A DNA stretch of 38,742 nucleotides, taken from Rhizobium sp. RU36D. GTDB taxonomy: Bacteria; Pseudomonadota; Alphaproteobacteria; Rhizobiales; Rhizobiaceae. Position numbers and translations under genes: made by a program. The stretch is taken from NCBI RefSeq assembly GCF_900176345.1, contig NZ_FWXU01000035.1, positions 1-38,742 on the forward strand, in the 5' to 3' direction. Of the stretch, positions 24,796-31,631 are shown piece by piece (within the stretch, counting starts at the first letter, position 1; every line of letters starts with the position of its first letter). The notes beneath the pieces are model-generated. The model saw nothing but the letters and a program-made list of their open reading frames with translations. It did no database searches and was not told where the DNA came from.

Positions 24796-26037
24796 TCAAC
24801 CTGCCATCAGTTTTGAAAAATCCTGTCCCTCAGGCGGCCACCAGGTGGTGATCGCTCGCCCTTTCCGCGCCATCCGCGCCTCAGCCCGCGCCATGGCGGC
24901 CGCCGTAAACACCGGCTCGCTGTCGCCATCGGCCAGCAAGACCAGCTCGTCGACGTGATCTGGCACCTGCATGGCGTCATCCGCATCCTGCCCCTGTCTC
25001 GGGACCGGTCCGGGAACCCAGACCGGGATCACCCGGCCGCGCCTGTCGGTCTGCGTCACTGTCGGATGGCGAAAGCGCGATACAGGGTCCGCCGGCCCGG
25101 CGAGATTGCCGAGATCGCCGGCCGCGAAATAGAAGGTATCGGCGCGGAAGCCTTCGGATCCGGCAATCGCCAGACCGTTTTCGATGCCTTCGCCGCCGAC
25201 CCATCGCGTCGCGGTCAAGAGACCGAACAAGGGGATAAGCCCGCCGGTCTTTCGGCCGCGCATCTTCTTCGTGGGTAGCGGCGCGCCATCCTCGTCGACC
25301 CCGAGATCGGGCCGGAATTTCGGCCCATGGGCAATATCGATCCATGTCTGGTGGCAACCGATGATCCGCCGCTCCAGCGTCACGAAGGGCGCGATCAGGG
25401 CCGGCCCGCTGTAACGGTCGACCGGAAGGCCGCGCTCATCCTGGCCATGCCAATAGGTGTGGCGCGCAACAAACCTGAGATTAGCAAAGACGCCGGGATC
25501 CATGGCATAGCCGGTGCGCAGCCTCAAGTAATCGGCCCCATCCGTGCCCTGCCCATCGCCGGCATGCAGATAGATGCCGCGCGCCCGGTCGATCTCCCGC
25601 TGGCGAAAGTCGTTCTGCTGCGCTGCCTTCTCGGCATCCCGCTTTTCGTTTTCCGCCTTGCGCCTGGCGATCCGCTCCAGCCGTTCGGCCCGCTCGCTAT
25701 CGCTTTCCCGCTCGTCTTGCGACGGGATGGGCCGGCCGCCAAGCGCCTCGCTGCATGCCTCCAGAAAGCCCCTGCGGGAATTGAGATCATGCCCGCGCGC
25801 CAGCGCAATGAGGGCGATCCCGTCGCGCCCCTTGCCCTGGCATCCCCGGCAGTTGAAGGCGCCAAGGGCGGGATTGATCGAAAACCGGTCCCGCCCGCCG
25901 CAGGAGGGGCATGGGCCGGCATAGGATTTGGCGCCAACATGCTGGCCGTTCTTTCTGGTGATACCCAGAAGATCAACCGCATCCATCACGGTGACCGCGC
26001 GCGCTTCCTCGATAAAGGCGTTGATCGCATCCGTCAT
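24796..26037 (-). CDS. DNA primase: CHC2-like zinc finger plus Toprim (413 aa)
   Basis: Makes primers. A zinc finger with Cys43, Cys46, Cys63 and Cys66 (GPCPSCGGRDRFSINP, FNCRGCQGKG) comes first, then a charged helix (about 115-150), then a Toprim region with GGEGIENGLAIAGSEG (the conserved Glu) and VLLADGDSEP (the DxD-like motif). The frame is open to 26343, but ATG 26037 has GGAG six bases upstream and an ATGA overlap with the upstream stop, so it is chosen. This primase and the SF3 helicase form a split version of the single-chain P4 alpha protein; that comparison is inference. Confidence 0.9.
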   Translation of the reverse strand: MTDAINAFIEEARAVTVMDAVDLLGITRKNGQHVGAKSYAGPCPSCGGRDRFSINPALGAFNCRGCQGKGRDGIALIALARGHDLNSRRGFLEACSEALGGRPIPSQDERESDSERAERLERIARRKAENEKRDAEKAAQQNDFRQREIDRARGIYLHAGDGQGTDGADYLRLRTGYAMDPGVFANLRFVARHTYWHGQDERGLPVDRYSGPALIAPFVTLERRIIGCHQTWIDIAHGPKFRPDLGVDEDGAPLPTKKMRGRKTGGLIPLFGLLTATRWVGGEGIENGLAIAGSEGFRADTFYFAAGDLGNLAGPADPVSRFRHPTVTQTDRRGRVIPVWVPGPVPRQGQDADDAMQVPDHVDELVLLADGDSEPVFTAAAMARAEARMARKGRAITTWWPPEGQDFSKLMAG

Positions 26038-26411
26038 CGCCCGCTCCTTATCCGCGTTGCGATGGATCGCAGATAGGGCCGCTCTTCCAGCACATCCTGC
26101 GGCCGGCGCCAGCTGCGTCGGCCATTGCGCATGGCGCGGTCTTCCTCGCGATAGATCGATGCCAGCCGGTTGATCCGTGACATCAGTTTCAGTTGCGTGG
26201 CGAGATTCCTTTGGAAGCGATGGGCCATATAGAGATCGTAGATTTCGGCGCCGCGCGCCTTGCGCCGGTTGTTGAACACGGCGCGGCACGCATCGCAGCA
26301 GAAATCCCCTGTCTTTTGCGTCTCGCTCTCGCATTCGAGACAAGCGTGTACACGCGGCGTCATACTTGCCGCCGATGGCTGGTGGCGCTCTTCAGACGGA
26401 TCATCGCGCAT
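26034..26411 (-). CDS. Zinc-ribbon protein with basic C-terminus (125 aa)
   Basis: Function unknown. A compact Cys cluster (VHACLECESETQKTGDFCC, then DACRAVFNNRRKARGAEIYD) forms a CxxC...CCxxC zinc ribbon, as in small phage DNA- or RNA-binding proteins. The C-terminal part is rich in Arg (RNGRRSWRRPQDV). ATG 26411 has AAGGG nine bases upstream and overlaps the preceding stop by 11 bases; ATG 26363 is an alternative. It probably belongs with the primase gene, to which it is coupled. Confidence 0.7.
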   Translation of the reverse strand: MRDDPSEERHQPSAASMTPRVHACLECESETQKTGDFCCDACRAVFNNRRKARGAEIYDLYMAHRFQRNLATQLKLMSRINRLASIYREEDRAMRNGRRSWRRPQDVLEERPYLRSIATRIRSGR

Positions 26412-26778
26412 GGAAAGCCGCCCTTGGCGCTGTGGCTGGCGACGGTGCGATTGGCCGCATCGGCACGCCGTCATAGGCCCGGTAATTCGCCAACTCGTCA
26501 TCCCGCAATGGTCGGATGCGGCATGTCCGGATCATCAAGTCGACGACATCATAGAGGTCTCGCCCCTCTGGCGTCGCGCTCCACTGGCCCATATCCATGC
26601 CGATATAGGGCGTTCCCGGCGTGATGCTGCGCAGCTGTATGGCGCGGGTCACATTGCGAAAGTTCTCGATTTCGCCGGGTACCAGACCCCATTCCCGCGC
26701 TGTGAGTGAGCACTGGTAAAGCGACGGCGCGATGATCAGCAGTGTCTTGGGCAGGTGCTTGCGGGGCAGCATGCTCAT
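26401..26778 (-). CDS. Hypothetical early protein (125 aa)
   Basis: Not recognised. MSMLPRKHLPKTLLIIAPSL is followed by ENFRNVTRAIQLRSITPGTP, and a final Ala/Pro/Arg-rich tail. The IIAPSLYQCSLTAREWGLVP segment could be a small beta/alpha unit. ATG 26778 lies in an ATGA overlap with the upstream stop and has GAGGTGG just before it, which fixes the start over 26784 or 26772. It is one of a chain of coupled early genes. Confidence 0.65.
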   Translation of the reverse strand: MSMLPRKHLPKTLLIIAPSLYQCSLTAREWGLVPGEIENFRNVTRAIQLRSITPGTPYIGMDMGQWSATPEGRDLYDVVDLMIRTCRIRPLRDDELANYRAYDGVPMRPIAPSPATAPRAAFHAR

Positions 26779-27152
26779 ATCCACCTCTGCGATTGCACGA
26801 GATCGGAGATTTCCTGTTTTGGCGGCGTCTTTAGCTGCGGCGTATTGAGATGCGGCATCTCGGCCGCATCACCTCCAGGTGTCCACGCCGCCATGCGCTC
26901 CCAATCGGCATCCTCAAGCGCGACGATGCCGCCCATCAGCCGCCGCGCGACCCATGCATCCTCGGCATCCGAACGGAACTTCCGGCTGGAAAACCAGATG
27001 CCCAGGCATTTCACGCCATCGGGAATGATCATGATCTCGTGGGGATTGCTGATGGCGACCACCCATGAAGGCGCGCCCGATGGCGTGCAGCGGAGCGCCT
27101 GCCAAAAGGCGCGGCCGGGATCCTCGGTGACGAGACGGATGACATCGCGCAT
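26775..27152 (-). CDS. Hypothetical early protein (125 aa)
   Basis: Not recognised. Soluble protein: MRDVIRLVTEDPGRAFWQAL, then SNPHEIMIIPDGVKCLGIWF and LMGGIVALEDADWERMAAW. The frame is open to 27242, but ATG 27152 follows the methyltransferase stop by one base (TGACATG) and gives a natural N-terminus, so it is chosen. Direct coupling to the methyltransferase gene suggests common use, possibly as an accessory subunit; that is only a guess. Confidence 0.65.
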   Translation of the reverse strand: MRDVIRLVTEDPGRAFWQALRCTPSGAPSWVVAISNPHEIMIIPDGVKCLGIWFSSRKFRSDAEDAWVARRLMGGIVALEDADWERMAAWTPGGDAAEMPHLNTPQLKTPPKQEISDLVQSQRWI

Positions 27153-27153
27153 G

Positions 27154-28167
27154 TCAGGCCTCCACCGCGTCGTCTTCGATCTCGAACAGCCTGAGATCGG
27201 CTGGCTTATCGAGTTCGGCGAGATTGCGCTTGGCCTGCGCAAAATAGGATGGCTTCAATTCAAAACCGATGCCCTTGCGCCCCATGTCGACAGCCGCATA
27301 AACCTCCGATCCGATGCCTAGGAAGGGTGTGAGGACCGTCTCGCCGGGCGCCGACCACAAGTCGAGACACCGCTCGATGACGTCGAGCTGCAGCGGGCTG
27401 ATATGCTGCTCATCCCGGTGATCCCTAGCCATGCGATATTGCAGCGTGCGGGTCTGGCGGATGTCCGTCCAGACGGGCGAGGCATAGCGTTGCCAGACCA
27501 TGACCGATCGCCAGGTCTCCAGCGGCCACGGCTTGTGCCCAGGCTCCAGCCTGGCGAGATAGCGCTGATAGCCGTTCTCGCTGATATCGAGCCCGCCGGC
27601 ATCTTCGTCCGGCTCGCCATGAAACACGTCGAACATGCCCGACACGGGATCGGCATTGTCGCCCGGCTTGCGGAAACTGACGATGTAATCCGCAAGCCCC
27701 ATGCCGGAAAGGCAGCTGTCCTTCATCACCTGCTTGTGCAGCAGCCGGATCGATTTGGTCCGCTGCTGCGCGACGACGGGGTCTTTCCAGATACAGACCT
27801 CGGAATGGAAAATCCAGCCGGCATCCTGCCATGCCCTGATCACCTCGCCGCGAAAGTCGCGCATGCCGATATGCCCATGGCGGTTTTTCGATGTCGGCAA
27901 CTGCATGCAATGGACGGAATGCAGCCGGCCGGGCCGTGTCACCCGAAAAAGCTCCGATATCAGGAAGCCGTAATGCCGCCAGAAGTCCTCGCCTTCATTG
28001 TTGGATATGTCGCGGTCGTAGTTGGAAAACCGGTAAAGGCCTTCGAACGGCGGCGAGTGGATGCCGAAATGCACCGTGGAGTCGGGTATGGCGGCGATGA
28101 GATCGACGCAATCGCCCTGATAGATGGCGTAGCGGTCGGTCAAGAGCTGGTCTACGGCATGGGTCAT
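27154..28167 (-). CDS. DNA methyltransferase, N4-cytosine/N6-adenine beta class (337 aa)
   Basis: Methylates an exocyclic amino group of DNA with S-adenosylmethionine. The catalytic motif IV is SPPF (residues 38-41) in VHFGIHSPPFEGLY. Motif I comes later, at ETVLTPFLGIGSEVYAAVDM (about 290-310), followed by GIGFELKPSYFAQAKRNL. The order IV then I makes it beta class. SPP(Y/F) is more usual for N4-cytosine enzymes, but adenine is not excluded. ATG 28167 has GGAG eight bases upstream and overlaps the helicase stop as ATGA. No restriction endonuclease is seen nearby, so it is an orphan that may guard phage DNA or change host control. Confidence 0.9.
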   Translation of the reverse strand: MTHAVDQLLTDRYAIYQGDCVDLIAAIPDSTVHFGIHSPPFEGLYRFSNYDRDISNNEGEDFWRHYGFLISELFRVTRPGRLHSVHCMQLPTSKNRHGHIGMRDFRGEVIRAWQDAGWIFHSEVCIWKDPVVAQQRTKSIRLLHKQVMKDSCLSGMGLADYIVSFRKPGDNADPVSGMFDVFHGEPDEDAGGLDISENGYQRYLARLEPGHKPWPLETWRSVMVWQRYASPVWTDIRQTRTLQYRMARDHRDEQHISPLQLDVIERCLDLWSAPGETVLTPFLGIGSEVYAAVDMGRKGIGFELKPSYFAQAKRNLAELDKPADLRLFEIEDDAVEA

Positions 28168-29558
28168 GCGGCATCTCCTATCCAGGATGGGATCGTCATC
28201 GGCTGATCTGGCCGGTAATCGGGGATATCGCGCGTCAGGCCGCGCACGTTTTCAGCCGAGAGATCGGCCATATGCCGCACCATGGCTTCCGCCATGCGCT
28301 CCGCATCAGCGTCCTTGCGGCGGAAATTCGCCACCACATTGCCTTCGCGCTCGTCGGATATGAAATGCGCGTGAACCGGTTTGGTCTGGCCGAAACGCCA
28401 GAAGCGCCGGAGCGCCTGATAGATCTGCTCCCAGCTGTCGTTCAGCCCGACAAAGCCGGTGGAGCGGCAATGTTGCCAGTTCATGCCGAACCCGGTCAGG
28501 GAAGCCTTGGTGATCAGCGTGCCGATCTCGCCCCTGGAAAAGGCCTTGAGCTTGCGCTCCTTTTCCGCATCGCTATCGGCGCCGGAAAGATTGACCGCGC
28601 CCGGAATGGCCCGCGCCAGGCCATCGGCCTCGCTGTTCAGGTTGCACCACCAGACATGCGGCTGATCCCGTGGGGTGAGCGAGGCGGCGAGCGCCACACG
28701 CGCATCGACGCTGTCGCGCCGCACCGCAAGCCGCTCGGAAAGCGACTTGGCCTGCATGGGAAACAGCGTTCCCGTCTCGAAACACGGCGCATAATCCGCC
28801 GCCACCTGGTGGTGGTGATAATGCAGCGGCGGCAGGTCATAGCCTTCGTCGCTATAGCCAAGATCGCTCGGCTTGCGCAGCATCACGGCCCATGTCGCCA
28901 TCCACCGCCAGAAGGCATCTTCCGCATGGCCCTTGAGCCGCCAGCTTCGTGTGTCGCCGCCGTCATGCACGAAGAAGGTCGCGAGCATGTCGGTATAGCG
29001 CATGACGCCAAGGAATTCCGCGTGGTTGCCGAGTTCCATGAAGTCGTTCGGCGCCGGCGTCGCCGTGGCGGCCAGGCGGAAGGGGATCCGGCTGCATTCA
29101 TCGATCAGCCGGGTGCGATAATGCCCGTCGACATTCTTGAGGATCGAACTTTCGTCCAGCGCCACGCCGCCAAACTGGGATAGATCGAAACGGTCGAGCT
29201 TCTGGTAATTGCTGATGTCGATGGCGCCAGACCCGCGCGCGCTGACGACGGATGCCGCGATCCCGAAGGTGCCCGCCTCCCGCTCGTGCTGGTGGCTGAC
29301 GGCAAGCGGCGCCAAGAGCAGCACGGGCTTGCCGGTGTAGTCCGCCACGCGATGGGACCATGTCAGCTCGATCAGCGTCTTGCCGAGGCCCGTGCCGGCA
29401 AAGACCGCCGCCCGTCCGCGCCGCAGCGCCCATTTGACGATGTCGCGCTGATGCGGAAATAGATAGTCCGGCAGGTCTATGGTGCCGGATATACCGGTTG
29501 CCGGGTCCATGATGCGCTTGGCATCCAGAAAGGCCTGGTAGGATGGATTGACGGTCAT
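28164..29558 (-). CDS. SNF2/DEAD-type DNA helicase (464 aa)
   Basis: Superfamily 2 ATPase. After LPDYLFPHQRDIVKWALRRG (Q-motif-like region), Walker A is FAGTGLGKTLIEL and motif II is ALDESSILKN, followed by AATATPAPNDFMELGNHAEF (motif III). The second lobe ends with GIGTLITKASLTGFGMNW-like sequence (motif V) and QALRRFWRFGQTKPV, the SNF2 motif VI with arginine fingers. ATG 29558 sits in an ATGA overlap with the upstream zinc-ribbon gene. Pairing with the methyltransferase gene next door resembles ATPase-methyltransferase units in phages and defence islands. Confidence 0.9.
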   Translation of the reverse strand: MTVNPSYQAFLDAKRIMDPATGISGTIDLPDYLFPHQRDIVKWALRRGRAAVFAGTGLGKTLIELTWSHRVADYTGKPVLLLAPLAVSHQHEREAGTFGIAASVVSARGSGAIDISNYQKLDRFDLSQFGGVALDESSILKNVDGHYRTRLIDECSRIPFRLAATATPAPNDFMELGNHAEFLGVMRYTDMLATFFVHDGGDTRSWRLKGHAEDAFWRWMATWAVMLRKPSDLGYSDEGYDLPPLHYHHHQVAADYAPCFETGTLFPMQAKSLSERLAVRRDSVDARVALAASLTPRDQPHVWWCNLNSEADGLARAIPGAVNLSGADSDAEKERKLKAFSRGEIGTLITKASLTGFGMNWQHCRSTGFVGLNDSWEQIYQALRRFWRFGQTKPVHAHFISDEREGNVVANFRRKDADAERMAEAMVRHMADLSAENVRGLTRDIPDYRPDQPMTIPSWIGDAA

Positions 29559-29764
29559 GCCTTCTTTCCCTTTCGCCACCGCGTGAACCCGCGCACGCTT
29601 TCAATCGTGGTCCAGCGTCCGCCACACCGCACGCATTCGCGCCGACGCCTGACAGCTCCCGGGATCTCGCGACTATCTTTCACCATGGATGCATTCATCC
29701 CGCAGGCCGGGCACAGGATGCCCTGCAGCTGATGCACCGAACCGTTGCGCCGGATCACCGTCAT
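29555..29764 (-). CDS. NrdR-like zinc-ribbon protein without ATP-cone (69 aa)
   Basis: The segment ILCPACGMNASMVKDSREIP and then VRRRRECVRCGGRWTTIES is the zinc ribbon of NrdR, the repressor of ribonucleotide reductase genes. The family's usual ATP-cone (about 90 residues) is absent, because the protein ends with RWRKGKKA. It may bind DNA on its own or compete with host NrdR; both are inference. ATG 29764 lies in an ATGA overlap with the 42-residue gene and has GAGGG seven bases upstream. The longer open frame to 30010 is a shadow of other genes. Confidence 0.75.
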   Translation of the reverse strand: MTVIRRNGSVHQLQGILCPACGMNASMVKDSREIPGAVRRRRECVRCGGRWTTIESVRGFTRWRKGKKA

Positions 29765-29889
29765 GCCATCGCCCTCGCGCCGGCCGACTGCCGACAAGAT
29801 CCAAATCTGGGAAGCACGGGACCGCAGTTGCAGTTTGCTGAAACAGCGATCCATGACTGGTCGTTTGTGGCTTCGCGCGGATCGCTCAT
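29761..29889 (-). CDS. Small Cys-rich protein (42 aa)
   Basis: Too small for ordinary gene calling. It is framed by ATGA overlaps on both sides: its ATG uses the stop of the 67-residue gene, and its stop overlaps the ATG of the NrdR-like gene. GAGGG lies seven bases before the ATG. The product has Cys at 19, 21 and 31 (SANCNCGPVLP, FGSCRQ). The role is unknown. It may exist chiefly to couple translation. Confidence 0.55.
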   Translation of the reverse strand: MSDPREATNDQSWIAVSANCNCGPVLPRFGSCRQSAGARAMA

Positions 29890-30089
29890 GACCTGGCCCT
29901 CGCGCATTGAAGGCAGTGGCCCTCGATATATTCGGCCATGGTGATGGTGCCGTCGCAGTCACGGCAGACGAGATCGTCGGGCTGAACGCGCGCGTTATCC
30001 CGCGTGCCAAACAACCCGGTCGGCCACCGCGATGCCGCTGCCTTAAGCACGGCGCGCTCCTGGTCGTTAAATCGGAACGGGATCGTCAT
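29886..30089 (-). CDS. Small zinc-finger protein (67 aa)
   Basis: N-terminal helical part (FRFNDQERAVLKAAASRWPT) and C-terminal zinc finger CRDCDGTITMAEYIEGHCLQC with two CxxC pairs (DksA/TraR-like finger). Proteins of this type can bind RNA polymerase or DNA. ATG 30089 overlaps the CII-like stop as ATGA. Second gene of the chain that runs leftwards to the methyltransferase. Confidence 0.7.
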   Translation of the reverse strand: MTIPFRFNDQERAVLKAAASRWPTGLFGTRDNARVQPDDLVCRDCDGTITMAEYIEGHCLQCARARS

Positions 30090-30553
30090 GCCGCACCCAC
30101 CTTGCTCACAAGGCTTTTCAGGGCGCGGATCGCCTCGTCGGCTTCGCGGGTAATTTTCTGGCGCGCCGCCGCGTCGACATGACCCGATGCCAGGACCTGC
30201 GTCACCACGCGCACGACATCGGAGGTCTCATTGGCCACATCGAGCGCGTCGGCATGGGACAGCGCATCGCCATCCCCAGCATCGGCGCCGCGGACCGGCA
30301 CAAGCTTGAAGCCCAGAAGGGCGGCCATATGAGCCACGATGACAGGCGATCCCGCCAGCATATCCAGCTCGATGGCGACATCGACGGGCACGAAGGCCAT
30401 GGCGTTGTCGGCGCCGTTGGAAGCGTATTTCGAAAGCTGGCCTTCGTTCACGCGGGTCGAATGGCAGGCAATCCCGCCGCCGCCGGCAAGGTCGAGCCCC
30501 CGCCGCGTCACGGCCTTCAATTCTGCGGACTGCTTTTCGGAAATCTGGCGCAC
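30086..30553 (-). CDS. CII-like phage regulatory protein, CP76 family (155 aa)
   Basis: Resembles the phage regulatory CII/CP76 family. A helical DNA-binding N-terminal part with RVNEGQLSKYASNGADNAMA is followed by FVPVDVAIELDMLAGSPVIV and a helical C-terminal half. Such proteins activate lysogenic promoters or act as alternative repressors. Start is GTG 30553 with GGAGG five bases upstream. It follows the cro-like operon on the same strand, at the place of cII in lambda. Two hairpins lie just before it (30606-30659). Confidence 0.75.
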   Translation of the reverse strand: MRQISEKQSAELKAVTRRGLDLAGGGGIACHSTRVNEGQLSKYASNGADNAMAFVPVDVAIELDMLAGSPVIVAHMAALLGFKLVPVRGADAGDGDALSHADALDVANETSDVVRVVTQVLASGHVDAAARQKITREADEAIRALKSLVSKVGAA

Positions 30554-30605
30554 GTCATCCTCCCCGATAAGTCAAGGAAAGTTTTCAGGAAAATCTTTCG
30601 GTGAA

Positions 30606-30659
30606 AGGCGCCGCGTAAGCGCCTAGGGTCACTCCAGTTCCCGCCGCGACGGCGGGAAC
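30606..30659. promoter_or_regulatory. Two tandem hairpins before the CII-like gene
   Basis: Stem AGGCGC / GCGCCT (30606-30611 and 30619-30624) and stem GTTCCCGCC / GGCGGGAAC (30637-30645 and 30651-30659, loop GCGAC). Neither has a proper U-run on the early strand. The region between cro and cII is the site of tR1/nut in lambda, so a conditional terminator or processing site is a reasonable guess. Nothing else is seen in 30554-30759. Confidence 0.45.
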
Positions 30660-30759
30660 GAGATCACGGAGGCCCGGATGTCAGTGCAAAAACTTTCGCT
30701 TGATGTTGCTGCCAACAATAGGCCCCATACGCGGCGTACAACTCGGAAGGATGATTCTC

Positions 30760-31026
30760 GTGACCGACAACCACCCTTTGAATGCCATGATCGCGAATTT
30801 CGCAGTTCTGGAGCAGCTCGTCATAAACCTGACCCAGATCATTTCCAGCGACTTCGAGGACCCCATGGGGGTAAGGCTTGCGCTGTTGCAGGACCTCAGA
30901 TCCCGCTTCGATCTTTCCAAGCCGGACGACGGTGCCGGCCGGGAACTCTACCGGCTGGCGAACATCCATCTGGACAGGCTGGAGCCGCGCATTCTTGGCG
31001 ACACGTCGGAAGCCGAGAAGCAATAA
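30760..31026 (+). CDS. Hypothetical protein opposite to the early operon (88 aa)
   Basis: Soluble, largely helical: MTDNHPLNAMIANFAVLEQL, then NLTQIISSDFEDPMGVRLAL and LANIHLDRLEPRILGDTSEA. Not recognised. GTG 30760 with GGAAGG nine bases upstream is the best start; ATG 30751 touches the ribosome site. It runs against the cro-to-cII transcription, so the early mRNA is antisense to it. It may be a lysogeny-state gene or a small regulator. An overlapping minus-strand frame (30664-31035) is less likely because it lacks a ribosome site and has unusual composition. Confidence 0.6.
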   Translation: MTDNHPLNAMIANFAVLEQLVINLTQIISSDFEDPMGVRLALLQDLRSRFDLSKPDDGAGRELYRLANIHLDRLEPRILGDTSEAEKQ

Positions 31027-31031
31027 GCCTT

Positions 31032-31277
31032 TCATCGTCCACTCTCCGCTTGTTCCGCCGCGCTGGTGATCAGCGCCGCGATGTGCCGCGCCTGATCGGG
31101 CGACAGGTTGAAGACCATGACCTCGCGGCCTTGCGAGCAGGTCAGGGTAACCTTCTTGTTCGGCCTGGTGCGCACGATCAGCCGGTCATATTCCGGCTTC
31201 CACAGCGTCAGGCCATTCTGGTCGGCCTGGAATTCGTAAGGGGCCGGCAGGGCCTCGGGATCGCCAGACATATTCAT
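31032..31277 (-). CDS. Hypothetical protein downstream of cro-like gene (81 aa)
   Basis: Not recognised. Beta-type middle (YEFQADQNGLTLWKPEYDRL, then RPNKKVTLTCSQGREVMVFN) and helical C-terminus (SPDQARHIAALITSAAEQAE). The ATG at 31277 overlaps the cro-like stop as ATGA, so both are made together. It ends only five bases from the converging gene at 30760-31026. Confidence 0.65.
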   Translation of the reverse strand: MNMSGDPEALPAPYEFQADQNGLTLWKPEYDRLIVRTRPNKKVTLTCSQGREVMVFNLSPDQARHIAALITSAAEQAESGR

Positions 31278-31519
31278 TCCGCAGCCTCCTTGGGGGTGAG
31301 ATCGGCAGGCGTAGACAGAAACTCCGCCCTTTGCAGATAGAAGTCGTGACCCGTCACGGCGCCGTCCGAAAGCTCGAAGGCCTTAAGGACAAAGGGGGCA
31401 TCAGGCACCACAGCGCCCGTTTCGTAACGTTGAAACGTGCGCGCGTGAGGAATGCCGAACTGATCGGCAGCCTGCGCAAGCGTCAATTTCTGCGTTAGTC
31501 GCCACTCTCTCAATCTCAT
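31274..31519 (-). CDS. Cro-like helix-turn-helix regulator (81 aa)
   Basis: The XRE-type HTH is MRLREWRLTQKLTLAQAADQ and then FGIPHARTFQRYETGAVVPD. Small size and divergence from the CI-like repressor across three operators make it the Cro of the switch. The ATG at 31519 has no Shine-Dalgarno. The predicted promoter (31527-31556) would start RNA at about 31519-31521, so the message is probably leaderless. It leads the early minus-strand operon. Confidence 0.85.
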   Translation of the reverse strand: MRLREWRLTQKLTLAQAADQFGIPHARTFQRYETGAVVPDAPFVLKAFELSDGAVTGHDFYLQRAEFLSTPADLTPKEAAE

Positions 31520-31526
31520 GGATGAG

Positions 31527-31556
31527 AATATGGCTCATATTGCCAAAAGTTGTCAA
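31527..31556 (-). promoter_or_regulatory. Early promoter of the cro-like gene
   Basis: On the minus strand -35 TTGACA (31556-31551), 18-bp spacer, -10 CATATT (31532-31527). Operator O1 covers the spacer and the edge of the -10, so repressor binding should block RNA polymerase. The same plan recurs at 33353-33382. Confidence 0.75.
31531..31545. promoter_or_regulatory. Operator O1
   Basis: 15-bp site TGGCTCATATTGCCA, an inverted repeat of the type TGGC(A/T)-N5-(A/T)GCCA. It lies within the promoter of the cro-like gene. Confidence 0.75.
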
Positions 31557-31565
31557 GACATATCG

Positions 31566-31580
31566 TGGCTGAAATAGCTA
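31566..31580. promoter_or_regulatory. Operator O2
   Basis: 15-bp site TGGCTGAAATAGCTA, one mismatch from perfect symmetry (AGCTA instead of AGCCA). It lies 35 bp from O1 and is probably the weakest site of the group. Confidence 0.6.
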
Positions 31581-31590
31581 TTCCACATTG

Positions 31591-31605
31591 TGGCTGACGC
31601 AGCCA
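31591..31605. promoter_or_regulatory. Operator O3
   Basis: Perfect 15-bp site TGGCTGACGCAGCCA, 25 bp from O2 and 26 bp before the ATG of the CI-like repressor. It is placed for autoregulation. Confidence 0.75.
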
Positions 31606-31631
31606 TAAACAATCACCAGAAGGTGAGGCCA

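Noticed and set aside
29765..30010. Extension of the NrdR-like frame to 30010
   Set aside because: It overlaps the 67- and 42-residue genes, and the ATGA-linked start at 29764 explains the region better.
30664..31035. Minus-strand frame of 123 residues
   Set aside because: No ribosome site and unusual composition; the plus-strand gene 30760-31026 in the same place is better supported.
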